Below, in pieces: positions 1-9,400 of a stretch of 64,000 nucleotides of DNA. Source of the stretch: Salinicola avicenniae (GTDB lineage: Bacteria > Pseudomonadota > Gammaproteobacteria > Pseudomonadales > Halomonadaceae). A model generated the notes under the pieces. That model was not told where the DNA came from and did no database searches. It saw only the letters and a list, made by a program, of their open reading frames with translations. The stretch covers positions 98,822-162,821 of the forward strand of contig NZ_JAKQZC010000007.1 in assembly GCF_023736115.1 (NCBI RefSeq), given 5' to 3'. Each line of letters begins with the position of its first letter. The stretch's first letter is position 1. The position numbers were made by a program, and so were the translations under genes.

Positions 1-282
<282 letters not shown>

Positions 283-330
283 CTAATATGAAACGTGAAA
301 TGGTGATGAAGTCGTTAAGCGTTGCGACAA

Positions 331-624
331 TTAGCCTTCGACGACGGCCAGAATGTCGCCTTCACTCATGATCAGCACTTCTTCGCCGTCGACTTTCTGT
401 TTCTCGACGCCGAAGCCTTCTTTAAAGATGACGGTGTCGCCGACTTTCACGTCCAGAGCCCGCACCTCGCCGTTATCGAGGATGCGGCCATTGCCTACGG
501 CCAGGACTTCACCCCGAGTCGGCTTTTCCTGGGCGCTGCCCGGAAGCACGATGCCGCCAGCAGTTTTCTGCTCTTCTTCTTTGCGACGTACGATGACGCG
601 ATCGTGCAAGGGACGGATTTTCAT
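331..624 (-). CDS. groES: 10 kDa co-chaperonin GroES
   Basis: 97 residues, the normal length for GroES, beginning [14 protein letters not shown]. The mobile loop that contacts GroEL is recognisable around residues 17-33 ([10 protein letters not shown]), and the C-terminal half carries the [13 protein letters not shown] strand pattern. It forms the heptameric lid over the GroEL cavity in the cytoplasm. groL starts 60 bases downstream on the same strand, so the two form the classic groESL operon. A heat-shock-type promoter element lies about 60 bases upstream. Confidence 0.98.
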   Translation of the reverse strand: MKIRPLHDRVIVRRKEEEQKTAGGIVLPGSAQEKPTRGEVLAVGNGRILDNGEVRALDVKVGDTVIFKEGFGVEKQKVDGEEVLIMSEGDILAVVEG

Positions 625-654
625 TGCTCACGTTCTCCTGATGGTTGCATGTTG

Positions 655-695
655 CAAATGCACGTTCCCACTAGAGCGAGGCTCAAGGGGTGAAG
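655..695 (-). promoter_or_regulatory. candidate sigma32 (heat-shock) promoter of groESL
   Basis: On the minus strand CACCCCTTGAG (complement of 682-692) resembles the sigma32 -35 box (CNCCCTTGAA). About 17 bases later comes CGTGCATTTG (complement of 655-664), a partial match to the CCCCATtTA -10 box. Position before groES and known regulation of groE in gammaproteobacteria support it. The -10 match and spacing are imperfect, so this is tentative. Confidence 0.4.
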
Positions 696-820
696 GCTTT
701 CGCCTTCCGGTTAATGGGCCTCATGGCCTAAATCTGTCGCTGCTGCCTTGATGGGGTCGGGCTCATGGCTTTCAAGGGGCTGGCGAAAAAAATTTGCCCG
801 ACAAGGGAGCATATTCCCGA

Positions 821-1294
821 TCAGGGGCGGTCCTTGCCGAGATAGTCGCCTTCGAGGGGGTCGCCGTCCACGCGACGACGCTCGCCGGTATCGAAATCGT
901 CCCTTGGCGGCGTCTGCCAGTCATCCGCTCCATGGTGGGATTGGCGAGAGGTCGGACGCTTGCCGAACCAGCGCGAAGCCAGGCTGCCGCTACCGGGCAA
1001 CAGGGCAAGAACGCCGAAAAGGTCCGAGAGAAAGCCGGGTGCCAGGAGCAGAAGGCCGGCAAGGACGAACGAGGCGCCGGCCAGCAGCTCGTTCGAAGGC
1101 ATCTGGCCGAGGTTCATCCGCTCGCGAGCGCGCTGTAGTGTCAACAGGCTTTCACGGCGGATCAGGTGCAGGCCGAAAGCGGCCGAGCCGACAATCCAGG
1201 CGAGACTCAGCAGCCAGCCAAGCTTCGCGCCGAACGTGAACAGCGTGATGAAGTCCACGATCGCGAATAGGGTGAGCAGAAAAAGCAGGGGCAT
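821..1294 (-). CDS. fxsA: FxsA family membrane protein
   Basis: 157 residues. The N-terminal two thirds consist of four hydrophobic segments (about residues 3-20, 25-43, 70-88 and 90-105) with the family-type pattern DFITLFTFGAKLGWL and the APGFLSDLFGVLALLP segment. A polar, charged tail fills residues 115-157. FxsA is an inner-membrane protein of unclear function; overproduction in E. coli relieves exclusion of phage T7 by the F plasmid. It is found next to groES in many gammaproteobacteria, as here. Start supported by GGAGA 6 bases upstream. Confidence 0.9.
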   Translation of the reverse strand: MPLLFLLTLFAIVDFITLFTFGAKLGWLLSLAWIVGSAAFGLHLIRRESLLTLQRARERMNLGQMPSNELLAGASFVLAGLLLLAPGFLSDLFGVLALLPGSGSLASRWFGKRPTSRQSHHGADDWQTPPRDDFDTGERRRVDGDPLEGDYLGKDRP

Positions 1295-1363
1295 GATGTC
1301 TCCAGGTTGAGTTCTGCCTGATTAGGCAACATGGAGACGATTGGCAAAATTGCAAGCAGAATT

Positions 1364-1395
1364 GGCCCCGGGGGTGAGCGACGCTGGCCGGGGCC
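1364..1395 (-). terminator. hairpin downstream of the helix-hairpin-helix gene
   Basis: GGCCCCGG (1364-1371) pairs perfectly with CCGGGGCC (1388-1395) around a 16-base loop, just past the stop codon of the upstream minus-strand gene. The following minus-strand sequence is only moderately T-rich, so an intrinsic terminator is likely but not certain. Confidence 0.35.
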
Positions 1396-1401
1396 TCAGC
1401 A

Positions 1402-1662
1402 CTACAGTGTGGCGTTGTCTGACAGGTTGGCGACCGTCGTCTCGCCGATGCCGCTGACCCGGGTCAGCTCTTCCAGGCTCGCGTAGTCACCGTTGGCATC
1501 GCGATCCTCAACGATCGCTTCGGCTTTCACTTCGCCGATGCCCGGCAACGTTGCCAGCTCTTCCGCGGTTGCCGTATTGATATTGACCGGCTGCTGGGCG
1601 AAAACTGGTAGCGCGGACAGGAGTACCAGCGATAACAGAAGGATCCTAAAGCCGTTTTTCAT
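1402..1662 (-). CDS. secreted helix-hairpin-helix protein, ComEA-like
   Basis: 86 residues. An N-terminal signal peptide (residues 1-21, basic start MKNGFR, hydrophobic core, cleavage at VFAQ) is followed by one ComEA-type helix-hairpin-helix unit: VNINTATAEELATLPGIG and, after a short linker, LEELTRVSGIGETTV. Such proteins bind DNA without sequence preference; ComEA itself binds incoming DNA in the periplasm during natural transformation. These short stand-alone forms are common in gammaproteobacteria and their link to competence is not established here. Start chosen at the ATG preceded by GAGAGGGA at 8 bases; the longer frame to 1725 lacks this support. Confidence 0.85.
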   Translation of the reverse strand: MKNGFRILLLSLVLLSALPVFAQQPVNINTATAEELATLPGIGEVKAEAIVEDRDANGDYASLEELTRVSGIGETTVANLSDNATL

Positions 1663-1851
1663 GTCTGCATTCCCTCTCGTAGTTGGACTTGTTGGTTGGG
1701 GCGCCAAGGATTGCACGACCTCCAAGAGTCCTATCGGCGAGTCATGTCTCGCTTGAATAGGAAATCTTCGTCAGGTGTTGTAAGTGATGGCGGAATCGTT
1801 GTGCGAGATATCGACAGATGGCCCTATGGCCCGACAGCGGCGCAAGTCCGG

Positions 1852-1857
1852 TATACT
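1852..1857 (+). promoter_or_regulatory. -10 element upstream of pyrF
   Basis: TATACT lies 35 bases before the pyrF start codon. No clear -35 hexamer is visible at 16-18 bases upstream, so only the -10 is proposed. Confidence 0.35.
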
Positions 1858-1891
1858 GCGGCGCGACTCATTCCTGTCGGAGATTCATTTC

Positions 1892-2599
1892 ATGGCGGCC
1901 ACCGATTCCCCGCTGATCATCGCGCTCGATTACCCGGCGTTGGCGCCAGCGCTGCAGCTGGCCGATGCCCTGGACCCCGCACGTTGTCGCGTCAAAATCG
2001 GCAAGGAGCTGTTCACCCGCGTCGGACCCGCGGCCATTGAGGCTATGCATGCTCGCGGATTCGAGGTCTTTCTCGACCTCAAGTTTCACGACATTCCCAA
2101 CACCGTGGCCGGGGCGGTCGAAGCGGCTGCGGATCAGGGGGTATGGATGGTCAATGTGCATGCGGCGGGCGGTCGTCGCATGATGGAGGCCAGTGCCGCG
2201 CGTCTCGCGCAGCACAATCTGCGCACGCACCTGATCGCGGTCACCGTATTGACCAGCATGACCGACGACGAGCTCGAAGAAGTGGGCGTGGCGAGCGGCG
2301 CACTGGCGCAGGTCGAGCGGCTGGCCACGCTGACGCGGGATGCCGGGCTGGATGGTGTCGTCTGCTCGGCTCGGGAGAGCGCGCGTTTGCGCGAGCTTTG
2401 CGGTAATGACTTCCTCAAGGTGACACCGGGTATCCGGCCGGCGACTGCCGAGGCGGGGGACCAGCGACGCGTCATGACACCGGAGGCTGCCATGGCCGCC
2501 GGCAGCACGCACCTTGTCATCGGGCGCGCGGTAACCCAGGCCGAGAAGCCGATGGAGGCGCTGGCAGCGATCGAGCGTTCGCTTACCCTGTCGTCTTAG
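1892..2599 (+). CDS. pyrF: orotidine 5'-phosphate decarboxylase
   Basis: 235 residues, usual family length. It catalyses decarboxylation of OMP to UMP, the last step of de novo pyrimidine synthesis, in the cytoplasm. The hallmark [13 protein letters not shown] is present, with catalytic Lys at about residue 64, as are the N-terminal LIIALDYP strand and the C-terminal phosphate-binding TPGIRP and VIGRAVT segments. The ATG is preceded by GGAG; the frame is open further upstream but without family similarity. The gene abuts lapB tail to tail (stop codons adjacent). In E. coli pyrF lies downstream of lapB in the same direction, so it is inverted here. Confidence 0.96.
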   Translation: MAATDSPLIIALDYPALAPALQLADALDPARCRVKIGKELFTRVGPAAIEAMHARGFEVFLDLKFHDIPNTVAGAVEAAADQGVWMVNVHAAGGRRMMEASAARLAQHNLRTHLIAVTVLTSMTDDELEEVGVASGALAQVERLATLTRDAGLDGVVCSARESARLRELCGNDFLKVTPGIRPATAEAGDQRRVMTPEAAMAAGSTHLVIGRAVTQAEKPMEALAAIERSLTLSS

Positions 2600-3787
2600 T
2601 CACTCGCCCTCGAGGCCGGTGACTGGCTTGCTGGTGCCCCAGCTGCGGCAGCGGGGGCACTGCCAGTTGAGCTGTTCGGCGCCAAAGCCGCAGCGCTGAC
2701 AGCGGTGACGCGGACGAATGCTCAAGAGCTGTGTGGTGTGCTGCTTGAGCAGCTCGAGGCGGTCGCGTTCGCCGGGATCGCTGTCCCACAGATAGAGATC
2801 CATCAGGTAGTCGATCCCGCGCAGGCTGGGATGGTCGCGCAGTTGGTCGCTGACGAAGGCGCAGGCAAGGTCGCTGCCCTGGCGTGCCCGCAGTGTATTG
2901 GCGGCCATGATGACCACGCTGGTCTGCGGTGTCTGCTGTAGCTGACGTTCGAGAAACTGCCACCAGCCGTCATCGTCGCCGAGCATTCGGTAAGCTTCCT
3001 GGAGCGGCTCCAGCACGATCGCGGTGAAGCTTTCATCCTGCTCGGGGACGCGCTGCCAATAGCGGGCGGCGTCACGGTACTGACCGATGTCCCACTCCAG
3101 CTGGCCGAGTAACCAGTTGGCGCGGACGCAGCGTTCGTCGATCTGCAGCGCTTGCCGAAGGGCCTTGCGGGCCAGTGAGGGGCTACTGTTGGCGCGATGT
3201 TCGAGCGCGAGCTCGCACTGCCAGTGCGCCGCGGCCCGGCGGATATCGCTATCCTCGCGCACCAGCTGCGGCTGGGCCGCTTCCAGCGCTTGGCTCCATT
3301 CCTTCTCACGCTCGAAAAGGTCGACCAGCAGGCGTCGCGCAGACAGCTTCTGGGTGTCGTCGACGTTGCTTTTTTGCAGCGACAGTAATAGCCGTTCGGC
3401 CCGGTCGAGCAGGCCGAGGTGTAGGAAGTCGCGGGAGAGCTCCAGTTGAACCTGGCCGCTCTGCGAGGCTGTCAGGCTGGGGCGGGCGAGCAGGTTCTGA
3501 TGAATGCGTACGGCGCGGTCGGCTTCGCCGCGGGATCGGTAGAGGTTACCTAGCGCAATGTGGGTCTCGATGGTGTCGCTATTGACCTCGAGTGCTTGCG
3601 TGAAGGTCTCGATGGCGCGGTCGGGCTGTTCGTTGAGCAGGTAGTTGAGGCCGACGAAATAGTCGCGGGGCAGGGCGCCGCGAGGGGCATCACGGCGCCC
3701 TCGCTGTCGTCCACTTTCCCAGCGTCCCAGCCACCAGCCGATGGCGATGGCTGCCACCAGCAAGGCCAGCAGCAGAACATCGCTCAT
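2600..3787 (-). CDS. lapB: lipopolysaccharide assembly protein B
   Basis: 395 residues. One N-terminal transmembrane helix (residues 3-22), then TPR repeats through about residue 330, then a rubredoxin-like metal-binding knot at the C-terminus (CQRCGF and CPRCRSW, four cysteines). This is the architecture of LapB/YciM, an inner-membrane adaptor that regulates LpxC degradation by FtsH and so balances LPS against phospholipid synthesis. It follows lapA immediately (lapA stop next to this ATG), with AAGGAA 8 bases before the start. Confidence 0.95.
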   Translation of the reverse strand: MSDVLLLALLVAAIAIGWWLGRWESGRQRGRRDAPRGALPRDYFVGLNYLLNEQPDRAIETFTQALEVNSDTIETHIALGNLYRSRGEADRAVRIHQNLLARPSLTASQSGQVQLELSRDFLHLGLLDRAERLLLSLQKSNVDDTQKLSARRLLVDLFEREKEWSQALEAAQPQLVREDSDIRRAAAHWQCELALEHRANSSPSLARKALRQALQIDERCVRANWLLGQLEWDIGQYRDAARYWQRVPEQDESFTAIVLEPLQEAYRMLGDDDGWWQFLERQLQQTPQTSVVIMAANTLRARQGSDLACAFVSDQLRDHPSLRGIDYLMDLYLWDSDPGERDRLELLKQHTTQLLSIRPRHRCQRCGFGAEQLNWQCPRCRSWGTSKPVTGLEGE

Positions 3788-4093
3788 TCAGGTGCTTTCC
3801 TTGAACTCCTGCGTCCGCAGACGATCGAGTTCCTTGCGTTGTTGCTGGTTATGACGCTGCGCCCGGGTCAGCAGGGTGCGCAGCCGCAGATACATGCCGG
3901 TCATGGCGAGCATGCCGAGAATTACGCCGCAGGCCAGAGCGACCAGCAACCAGAGGGATAGCGACGCCGGTGGCAACTGCACCCAGATCAGATCCAGTGG
4001 AAGCGGCTGCTGATTGTTGACCGCGAACAGAATGCCCAGCAGCAGAACGACGATTAGAAGGATGGCGAGGATGACGCCTTTGAGCCAGCGCAT
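3788..4093 (-). CDS. lapA: lipopolysaccharide assembly protein A
   Basis: 101 residues with the LapA pattern: two transmembrane helices (about residues 5-24 and 44-66) separated by a short periplasmic stretch containing NNQQPLPLDLIW, followed by a basic coiled-coil cytoplasmic tail. LapA acts with LapB in LPS assembly and quality control. Start placed at the MRWLKG methionine because CAGGAA sits 6 bases upstream; an in-frame ATG six codons earlier has no such site. Operon order ihfB-lapA-lapB is conserved. Confidence 0.92.
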   Translation of the reverse strand: MRWLKGVILAILLIVVLLLGILFAVNNQQPLPLDLIWVQLPPASLSLWLLVALACGVILGMLAMTGMYLRLRTLLTRAQRHNQQQRKELDRLRTQEFKEST

Positions 4094-4189
4094 AGCGATT
4101 CCTGAAGACATACCGCAGCGGCGACGGTCATCACGGCCGGCTGCGGAGAGACCCGCCGAGTCGGACGGCGAGCACGGTGACTGTTGAGA

Positions 4190-4486
4190 TCAATAACCCA
4201 GCGCCCGGCTGGCATTGACCTGCTCGCGCAACTCCTTGCCCGGCTTGAAATGCGGTACGAACTTGCCGTCCAGGTCGACCGGGTCGCCGGTCTTGGGGTT
4301 GCGTCCTGTACGCGGCTCGCGAAAATGCAGCGAAAAACTGCCGAAGCCACGAATTTCAACGCGTCCGCCATCGGCCAATGCGTTGGTGATATCGTCGAGA
4401 ATGACGCGCACTGCAGACTCGACTTCTTTTGCCGACAGCTCGGGCCGTCGGGCGGCAATCTGCTCGATCAGTTCAGACTTGGTCAT
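4190..4486 (-). CDS. ihfB: integration host factor subunit beta
   Basis: 98 residues, a DNABII-family protein. [11 protein letters not shown], the beta-arm sequence [20 protein letters not shown], and [16 protein letters not shown] identify IHF-beta rather than HU. The proline that intercalates DNA is in the RNPKTG tip. IHF heterodimer bends DNA in transcription, replication and recombination. It heads the ihfB-lapA-lapB block, but rpsA, its usual upstream neighbour, is absent: sdhE lies divergently upstream. The ATG is preceded by GGAGAG; an upstream in-frame ATG would add 19 unrelated residues. Confidence 0.96.
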   Translation of the reverse strand: MTKSELIEQIAARRPELSAKEVESAVRVILDDITNALADGGRVEIRGFGSFSLHFREPRTGRNPKTGDPVDLDGKFVPHFKPGKELREQVNASRALGY

Positions 4487-4706
4487 CGACACTCTCCGTG
4501 CGGCATCTGCCTGGCGGCGAACGGCGGCAGCCGGGTCCGACATTCACCTGGGCCCGAACTCTACCCGGCCCTGAATCCTTCCGGGCCTGAAACACGTAGA
4601 TCCGGCATCTGTTGTTGTCGTTTCAGCATACTTCGCAACTTTCGAGAAAACAACGCATTAGCCGTAGACGGTGCGATCATCGATAGTGGGGCGAGCCAGG
4701 CCGGTT

Positions 4707-4712
4707 TATAAT
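4707..4712 (+). promoter_or_regulatory. -10 element of sdhE promoter
   Basis: A perfect TATAAT lies 30 bases before the sdhE start in the region divergent to ihfB. The -35 region has only a poor match, suggesting activation or a weak promoter. Confidence 0.45.
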
Positions 4713-4741
4713 GGCGCGACACTCCCGACCGAGGAAGTCCC

Positions 4742-5026
4742 GTGTCCGACATCGAAGATATCTCGCGCAAACGACTTTACTGGCATTCGCGCCGCGGGAT
4801 GTGGGAACTGGATCTACTCCTGGTGCCGTTTCTGGAGGCTCGCTACGACGCTCTGGACGTGGCCGACCAGGAGCGCTATCGCGTCCTGCTGGCTAACGAG
4901 GATCAGGATCTCTTTACCTGGTTGATGCGCCGAGACTGGCCGGCGGACAACGACCTGCGCCGTATTGTCATGATGATCGTAGAGCATGCCGAAACCACTG
5001 ATCGCGATCGCCATAAGGCGCTCTAG
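4742..5026 (+). CDS. sdhE: succinate dehydrogenase assembly factor SdhE
   Basis: 94 residues with the conserved RGxxE motif (R18-G19-M20-W21-E22) needed for covalent FAD attachment to SdhA, plus the DQDLFTWLMR and DLRRIVMMI helices of the five-helix fold. It begins at GTG with GAGGAAG four bases upstream. The protein was previously described as antitoxin CptB/YgfY. The next gene overlaps its 3' end by 41 bases, the cptBA arrangement of E. coli. Confidence 0.94.
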   Translation: MSDIEDISRKRLYWHSRRGMWELDLLLVPFLEARYDALDVADQERYRVLLANEDQDLFTWLMRRDWPADNDLRRIVMMIVEHAETTDRDRHKAL

Positions 5027-5387
5027 GCTCGCTACCGGTGCCGAGGCGATACTCGGCGTGTCGCTGGTGGCTTATGCCGCCATCTGGAGTTCCACCGGGT
5101 GGAGCGTGATTATCGCCCTGGCGGTGCTTCTGCGTCTGATCGGTTGTCTGCGGGCGACCTCGCGAGTTGACTATCTACGCTGCCGCCTGGAAGGCGAGCT
5201 GGCGGTCTGGGAGCGCTCCCACGATGGGAGGCACTGGACTCCGACGGCGTGTCGTGCCCGCCGGCTCGGCCCCTGGGTCACGGCCGTTGCCCTTTCGGGG
5301 CAGGTTCTCTGGCTGTGGCCGGACAGTAGCGAGAACGACAGCTTGCGCCATTTGCGCGAGGCGCTGCTCGATCAGGCCGCAGCGTGA
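4986..5387 (+). CDS. YgfX-like membrane protein (CptA-like)
   Basis: 133 residues, overlapping sdhE by 41 bases in another frame. A basic N-terminus (MPKPLIAIAIRRSR) precedes two closely spaced transmembrane helices (about residues 18-35 and 38-53) and a cytoplasmic domain with several conserved Trp positions and WLWPDSSE near the C-terminus. Topology, size and position after sdhE match YgfX/CptA, described in E. coli as a membrane toxin acting on FtsZ and MreB and also linked to flavinylation. Sequence similarity is loose, so the name rests largely on context. Confidence 0.7.
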   Translation: MPKPLIAIAIRRSRLATGAEAILGVSLVAYAAIWSSTGWSVIIALAVLLRLIGCLRATSRVDYLRCRLEGELAVWERSHDGRHWTPTACRARRLGPWVTAVALSGQVLWLWPDSSENDSLRHLREALLDQAAA

Positions 5388-5412
5388 TCGAGCCGTTTTC
5401 ATTCCGCCCAGC

Positions 5413-5451
5413 AGGTACGACATCAACAGGTACAACATCAACAGATACCAC
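5413..5451 (+). repeat. 15-bp tandem repeat, 2.6 copies
   Basis: AGGTACGACATCAAC (5413-5427) is followed directly by AGGTACAACATCAAC (5428-5442) and a partial degenerate third copy. It lies between the ygfX-like stop and the tautomerase start and would encode a Thr/Ser-rich stretch if the tautomerase frame were extended upstream. Confidence 0.75.
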
Positions 5452-5467
5452 AGAAGAGGGTTCACCG

Positions 5468-5662
5468 TTGCCTATCGTGACGATTCAACAGTTTCCCCGT
5501 GATGCCGAGCAGAAGCGTCAGCTGGCCGAGAAAGTGACACAGTCGTTTGTCGAGATCTATGGGGCATCGCCGGAGTCGGTACAGATTTTCTTTCAGGAGA
5601 CCGATCGGCAGGACTGGGCGAAAGGCGGAAAGCTGGGCGGGAACGTGCCGAGCGCTGACTGA
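5468..5662 (+). CDS. 4-oxalocrotonate tautomerase family protein
   Basis: 64 residues if translation starts at the TTG at 5468, which puts Pro at position 2; removal of the initiator leaves the catalytic N-terminal Pro1 that defines this family. PIVTIQQF and the C-terminal FFQETDRQDWAKGGKLGG pattern fit. AGAGGG lies 7 bases upstream. An in-frame ATG at 5384 would bury the proline behind a 28-residue Thr/Ser-rich extension and is rejected. The native substrate cannot be deduced; small keto-enol tautomerases of this size are usually hexamers. Confidence 0.85.
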   Translation: MPIVTIQQFPRDAEQKRQLAEKVTQSFVEIYGASPESVQIFFQETDRQDWAKGGKLGGNVPSAD

Positions 5663-5723
5663 CTCGTGTGCCTCGAGTGGTCAAAGAGGGCGCCGACGAG
5701 TTTTTGGCCCACATCCTGATGAT

Positions 5724-5748
5724 AGCGCCCGCCCGATTGGCGGGCGCT
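5724..5748. terminator. bidirectional hairpin between convergent genes
   Basis: AGCGCCCGCC (5724-5733) pairs perfectly with GGCGGGCGCT (5739-5748) around a 5-base loop, between the tautomerase gene and the minus-strand YqjD-like gene. Neither side has a long T-tract, so termination strength is uncertain. Confidence 0.55.
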
Positions 5749-5782
5749 GTCGTGGGAGAGGAAAGTGTCTGGCGCGAGCGGG

Positions 5783-6019
5783 TTAGCGGCGGCCCGTGAA
5801 GAAGCCCAGGGCAAAACCGGCGAGCGCGGCTACGCCGATGCTGCTCCAGGCGTTACGACGCACGTAGTTGTCGGTTTCCCGCCAGGCTTCCTCTGCGTGT
5901 TCTGCCAGTTCATGGCTCATATCGTCGGCGCGGTGGCGTGCGCGCTCGAGATCGCGGCTGCCGCGGCGCTTGATGTCGCGGTAAGTCTGGCGGGCTTCAT
6001 CTCGATAGTGTCGGCTCAT
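5783..6019 (-). CDS. YqjD/ElaB-like (DUF883-type) membrane protein
   Basis: 78 residues. A highly charged helical N-terminal part (many Arg, Asp and Glu) ends in YVRRNAWSSIGVAALAGFALGFFTGRR, a single C-terminal glycine-zipper transmembrane helix with a terminal Arg-Arg (quoted piecewise: WSSIGVAALAGFALGF is the helix). This is the hallmark of the ElaB/YqjD/YgaM family, tail-anchored inner-membrane proteins; E. coli YqjD binds ribosomes in stationary phase. A second related gene follows upstream on the same strand. Confidence 0.82.
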   Translation of the reverse strand: MSRHYRDEARQTYRDIKRRGSRDLERARHRADDMSHELAEHAEEAWRETDNYVRRNAWSSIGVAALAGFALGFFTGRR

Positions 6020-6057
6020 GGATCTTCCTTAATCATGAAGGGGAGGAAAAAGAGGAG

Positions 6058-6390
6058 TTAACGGCGGCTCAGCAGCATCGCCAAGAAGGCGCCACCCAGT
6101 ATGGCAATGCCCACGCTCTTCCAAGGCTGCTGCTGGACAAAGGCATCGCAGCTGTCGCGGGTATCCTGAATTTGCGCATCCAGGCGCCGACGAGAGCGTG
6201 CCGCCCACGTATCGTCTACTGACAGGTAGCGGGAGGCATAGGGTGCAGGCTCGTCGATGCTGTCTTCCAGCGGTTCGCTCGCAGCGCGTTCATCTCCCGC
6301 GGGCGCGTCGTCCAGCCGACTGCCGACCTCGGCGGCAGCCGCCATCTCCTCGTCGATGGATGTCTTGTCGTCGCGATGAAACAGGCTCAC
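6058..6390 (-). CDS. DUF883-like tail-anchored membrane protein with acidic N-terminus
   Basis: 110 residues from a GTG start (6388-6390) preceded by GAGAGG at 9 bases; an upstream ATG at 6429 has weaker support. The C-terminus FVQQQPWKSVGIAILGG followed by AFLAMLLSRR matches the YqjD-type single glycine-rich helix with terminal Arg pair. The N-terminal 60 residues are Asp/Glu/Ala-rich, unlike the basic-acidic mix of its neighbour. Function unknown; likely inner-membrane anchored with the soluble part in the cytoplasm. Confidence 0.72.
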   Translation of the reverse strand: MSLFHRDDKTSIDEEMAAAAEVGSRLDDAPAGDERAASEPLEDSIDEPAPYASRYLSVDDTWAARSRRRLDAQIQDTRDSCDAFVQQQPWKSVGIAILGGAFLAMLLSRR

Positions 6391-6452
6391 GTCACTGCAC
6401 CTCTCGACTTGATGAAGACACCTCCTCATTGTAGCCGTGATTTGGCGGCTCG

Positions 6453-9400
6453 CTACTCGGGCTTGTCAGCGGGCGCTGCATCGTCGAGCTCGCGGCGCAG
6501 GCGGCGGCCGATGTCGCCGGGTGAGCCGGTGCGCCGAGCGAGCAGGTCGTAGGCGACCGGCACCACGTAGAGTGTCAGTAGCGTGGCCGTCGCCACGCCG
6601 CAGAAAATGACCGTGCCGATCACGGCGCGCGACTCGGCGCCCGGGCCGAAGGCGAGAATCAGCGGCATGGCGCCGGCCATGGTGGTTACCGTCGTCATCA
6701 GGATGGGGCGCAGTCGCGTGGTGGCGGCGTCGATCAAGGCCTCGCGGAATGGTGCGCCGGCGTCGCGCAGTTGGTTGGCAAACTCCACGATCAGAATGCC
6801 ATTCTTGGTTGCCAGCCCCACCAGCATGACCAGGCCTACCTGGCTATAGATGTTGAGTGACTGCCCGCTGACCCAGAGTCCGAGCAGCGCGCCGCTGACG
6901 GCTAGCGGCACGGTCAGCATGATGATCAGCGGGTGCACGAAGCTTTCGAACTGGGCGGCTAGGACCAAGAAGACTACGACACCGCCCAGAATCAGCAGGA
7001 ACGTGGTGGCGCCGCTGGATGCCTGATAGTCCCGCGATGGTCCCTTGTAGTCGATTACAGCCTCATCCGGGAGCGTCTCCTCGGCCAGTGTGCGCAGTGC
7101 GGCAAGGGCGTCGCCCAGAGCCATGCCATCGACAAGATTGGCTTCCAGCGTGATTGCGCACATGCGGTTGAACCGGTTCAGCTCACTGGCACCGGCGAAT
7201 TCCGACACCGAAACCAGGCTGGCGAGCGGAATCAGTGCGCCGCTGATGGCTGAGCGTACCTGCACGTTGTCGAGTGCTGCCGGTGAGCGTTGGCGCGCCC
7301 GTTGCCCCTCCAGGATGACGTCGTACTCCTCGCCATCGTCGACGTAGGTGGTCACGTTGCGGCCACCGAACAGGGTCTCCAGCGTATAGCCGATAGTGCT
7401 GACCGTTACACCGAGTGTGGCGGCGCGATCGTAGTCGATCTCGATACGCAGTTGCGGCTGGGTCTCCTTGTAGTCGCTGTCCAAGGCTTCCAGCCCCAGG
7501 CTGTCCTCGCGCAGCCGCGTCAGCAACCGGTCGCGCCAGTCGACCAGTTGTTCATAGGTGGGGCCGCCGATCACGAACTGCACCGGCTTTTCTACGCGGC
7601 CGCCGAAACCCTGGCGCATCACCGGTATCGCCGTGACGCCGGGTAGGTCGGCGAGTCGCGTGCGTATGTCGCTCATGATCTCCCAGGCCGAGCGGCGGGC
7701 GCCCCAGTCCGCTAGCGACACAATCGCGAGGCCGTCGTTGAAGTTTTCCACGCCGCCGAAACCGCGAGGGCCCCTGACGGAAAGCTGGGTAACGTCACCG
7801 GAATCGACCAGCGCCATCAGGCGTGCCTCGATCTCATCATAGTAGTCCTGCATATAGCGGAAGGTGGCGCCCGGCGGCCCCTCGATCAGTACGAAGAAGG
7901 CACCTCGATCTTCACGCGGCGTGTATTCATTGGGCAACTGCTGCGCCAGCCAGCCGGTCAGCATCAACAGCAGACCGAACAGGATGACTATGCCGAGGCG
8001 CCACCGCAGCGCGAATCGAAGGCTGCGCCGATAGCCGTGCTGGCAGCGTTCGACCAGCCGGTGAATGGCTTGGCTTACGCGGTTCTCGTGTAGAGACGGG
8101 ATCAAAAGCTTGGCGCAGAGCATGGGCGCGAGCGAGAGGGCAATCAGGCAGGAGAGGCCGACCGCCGCGGCGAGTGTCAACGCGAACTCCGAGAAGAGTC
8201 GCCCCACATCGCCCTGAAGCAGGCTAAGCGGCACGAAGACCGCGACCAGCACAAGCGTCGTGGCGATAACGGCGAAGCCGATCTCGCGGCTGCCACGAAA
8301 TGCGGCGACCAGTGGCGTTTCACCGTAGGTCAGCATGCGCCGGTGGACATTTTCGATCACCACGATCGCATCGTCGACGACCAGGCCGATGGCCAGCACC
8401 AGTGCCAGCAGGGTCAGGAGATTGAGCGAGAATCCGAAGGGCACCAGAAACAACGCGGTGCCGATCAGTGAAATCGGGACCGTCACTGCCGGGACCAGCG
8501 TGGTGCGTAGATTGCCGAGGAAGAGAAAGATCACGATGACGACCAGGAGCATCGCAATCACCAGCGTCGAGATGACCTCACGCAGCGCGCCGGCCACGAA
8601 GACCGACGAGTCATAGTTGAGCGCCAGCTGCATGCCCTCGGGCAGGCTGGCTTGCAGGGACACCATCTCTGCCTTGGCGCTCTCGGCGACCGCCAGCATG
8701 CTGGCGGTGGACTGTTTGACCACGCCGAGACCGACCATCGGTATCTCGTTGCCGCGATAGAGCGAGCGTTCCTCCACAGAACCGACTTCGACATCTGCCA
8801 CGTCCGCCAGGCGAACCAGGTAACCGTCTTCGCCACGGGCGATCGCCAAACTGCGAAAATCGTCGGCGGTCACGAAGCTGCGAGGGATGCGTAGCGTGAA
8901 CTGGCGATCGCGAGACTCCAGAAAGCCGGCCGGCAGTTCGACGTTCTCGTCACGCAGGGCCTGCGCGACATCGTCCGCAGTCAGGCGTCTCGCCGCGAGC
9001 GCGTTGCGATCGAGCCAGACGCGCATGGCATACTCCTTGCCGCCACTGAGGCGAACACGGGCGACGCCATCGCGGGTCGAGAAACGGTCGACCAGATAGC
9101 GGTTGGCGTAGTCGGTGAGCTCGGGGATGGTGTAGCCCTCGCCGGAGAGCGAGAACCAGACAATGACGTCGTCACTACTGTCGCTCTTCTCGATCTGGGG
9201 CGGGTCGGCCTGGTCGGGCAAGTTGTCTGCCACTGCAGCGATGCGATCGCGGATATCGTTGGCGGCGCCATCGATGTCTCGATCGAGTGAGAATTCCACG
9301 TCGATCTCCGATTCGCCGTCGGCGCTGCTCGATTCGATCGAGACGATCCCTTCGATACCGGCGATGCGGTCCTCCAGCAGCTGGGTGACGCGCGTCTCGA

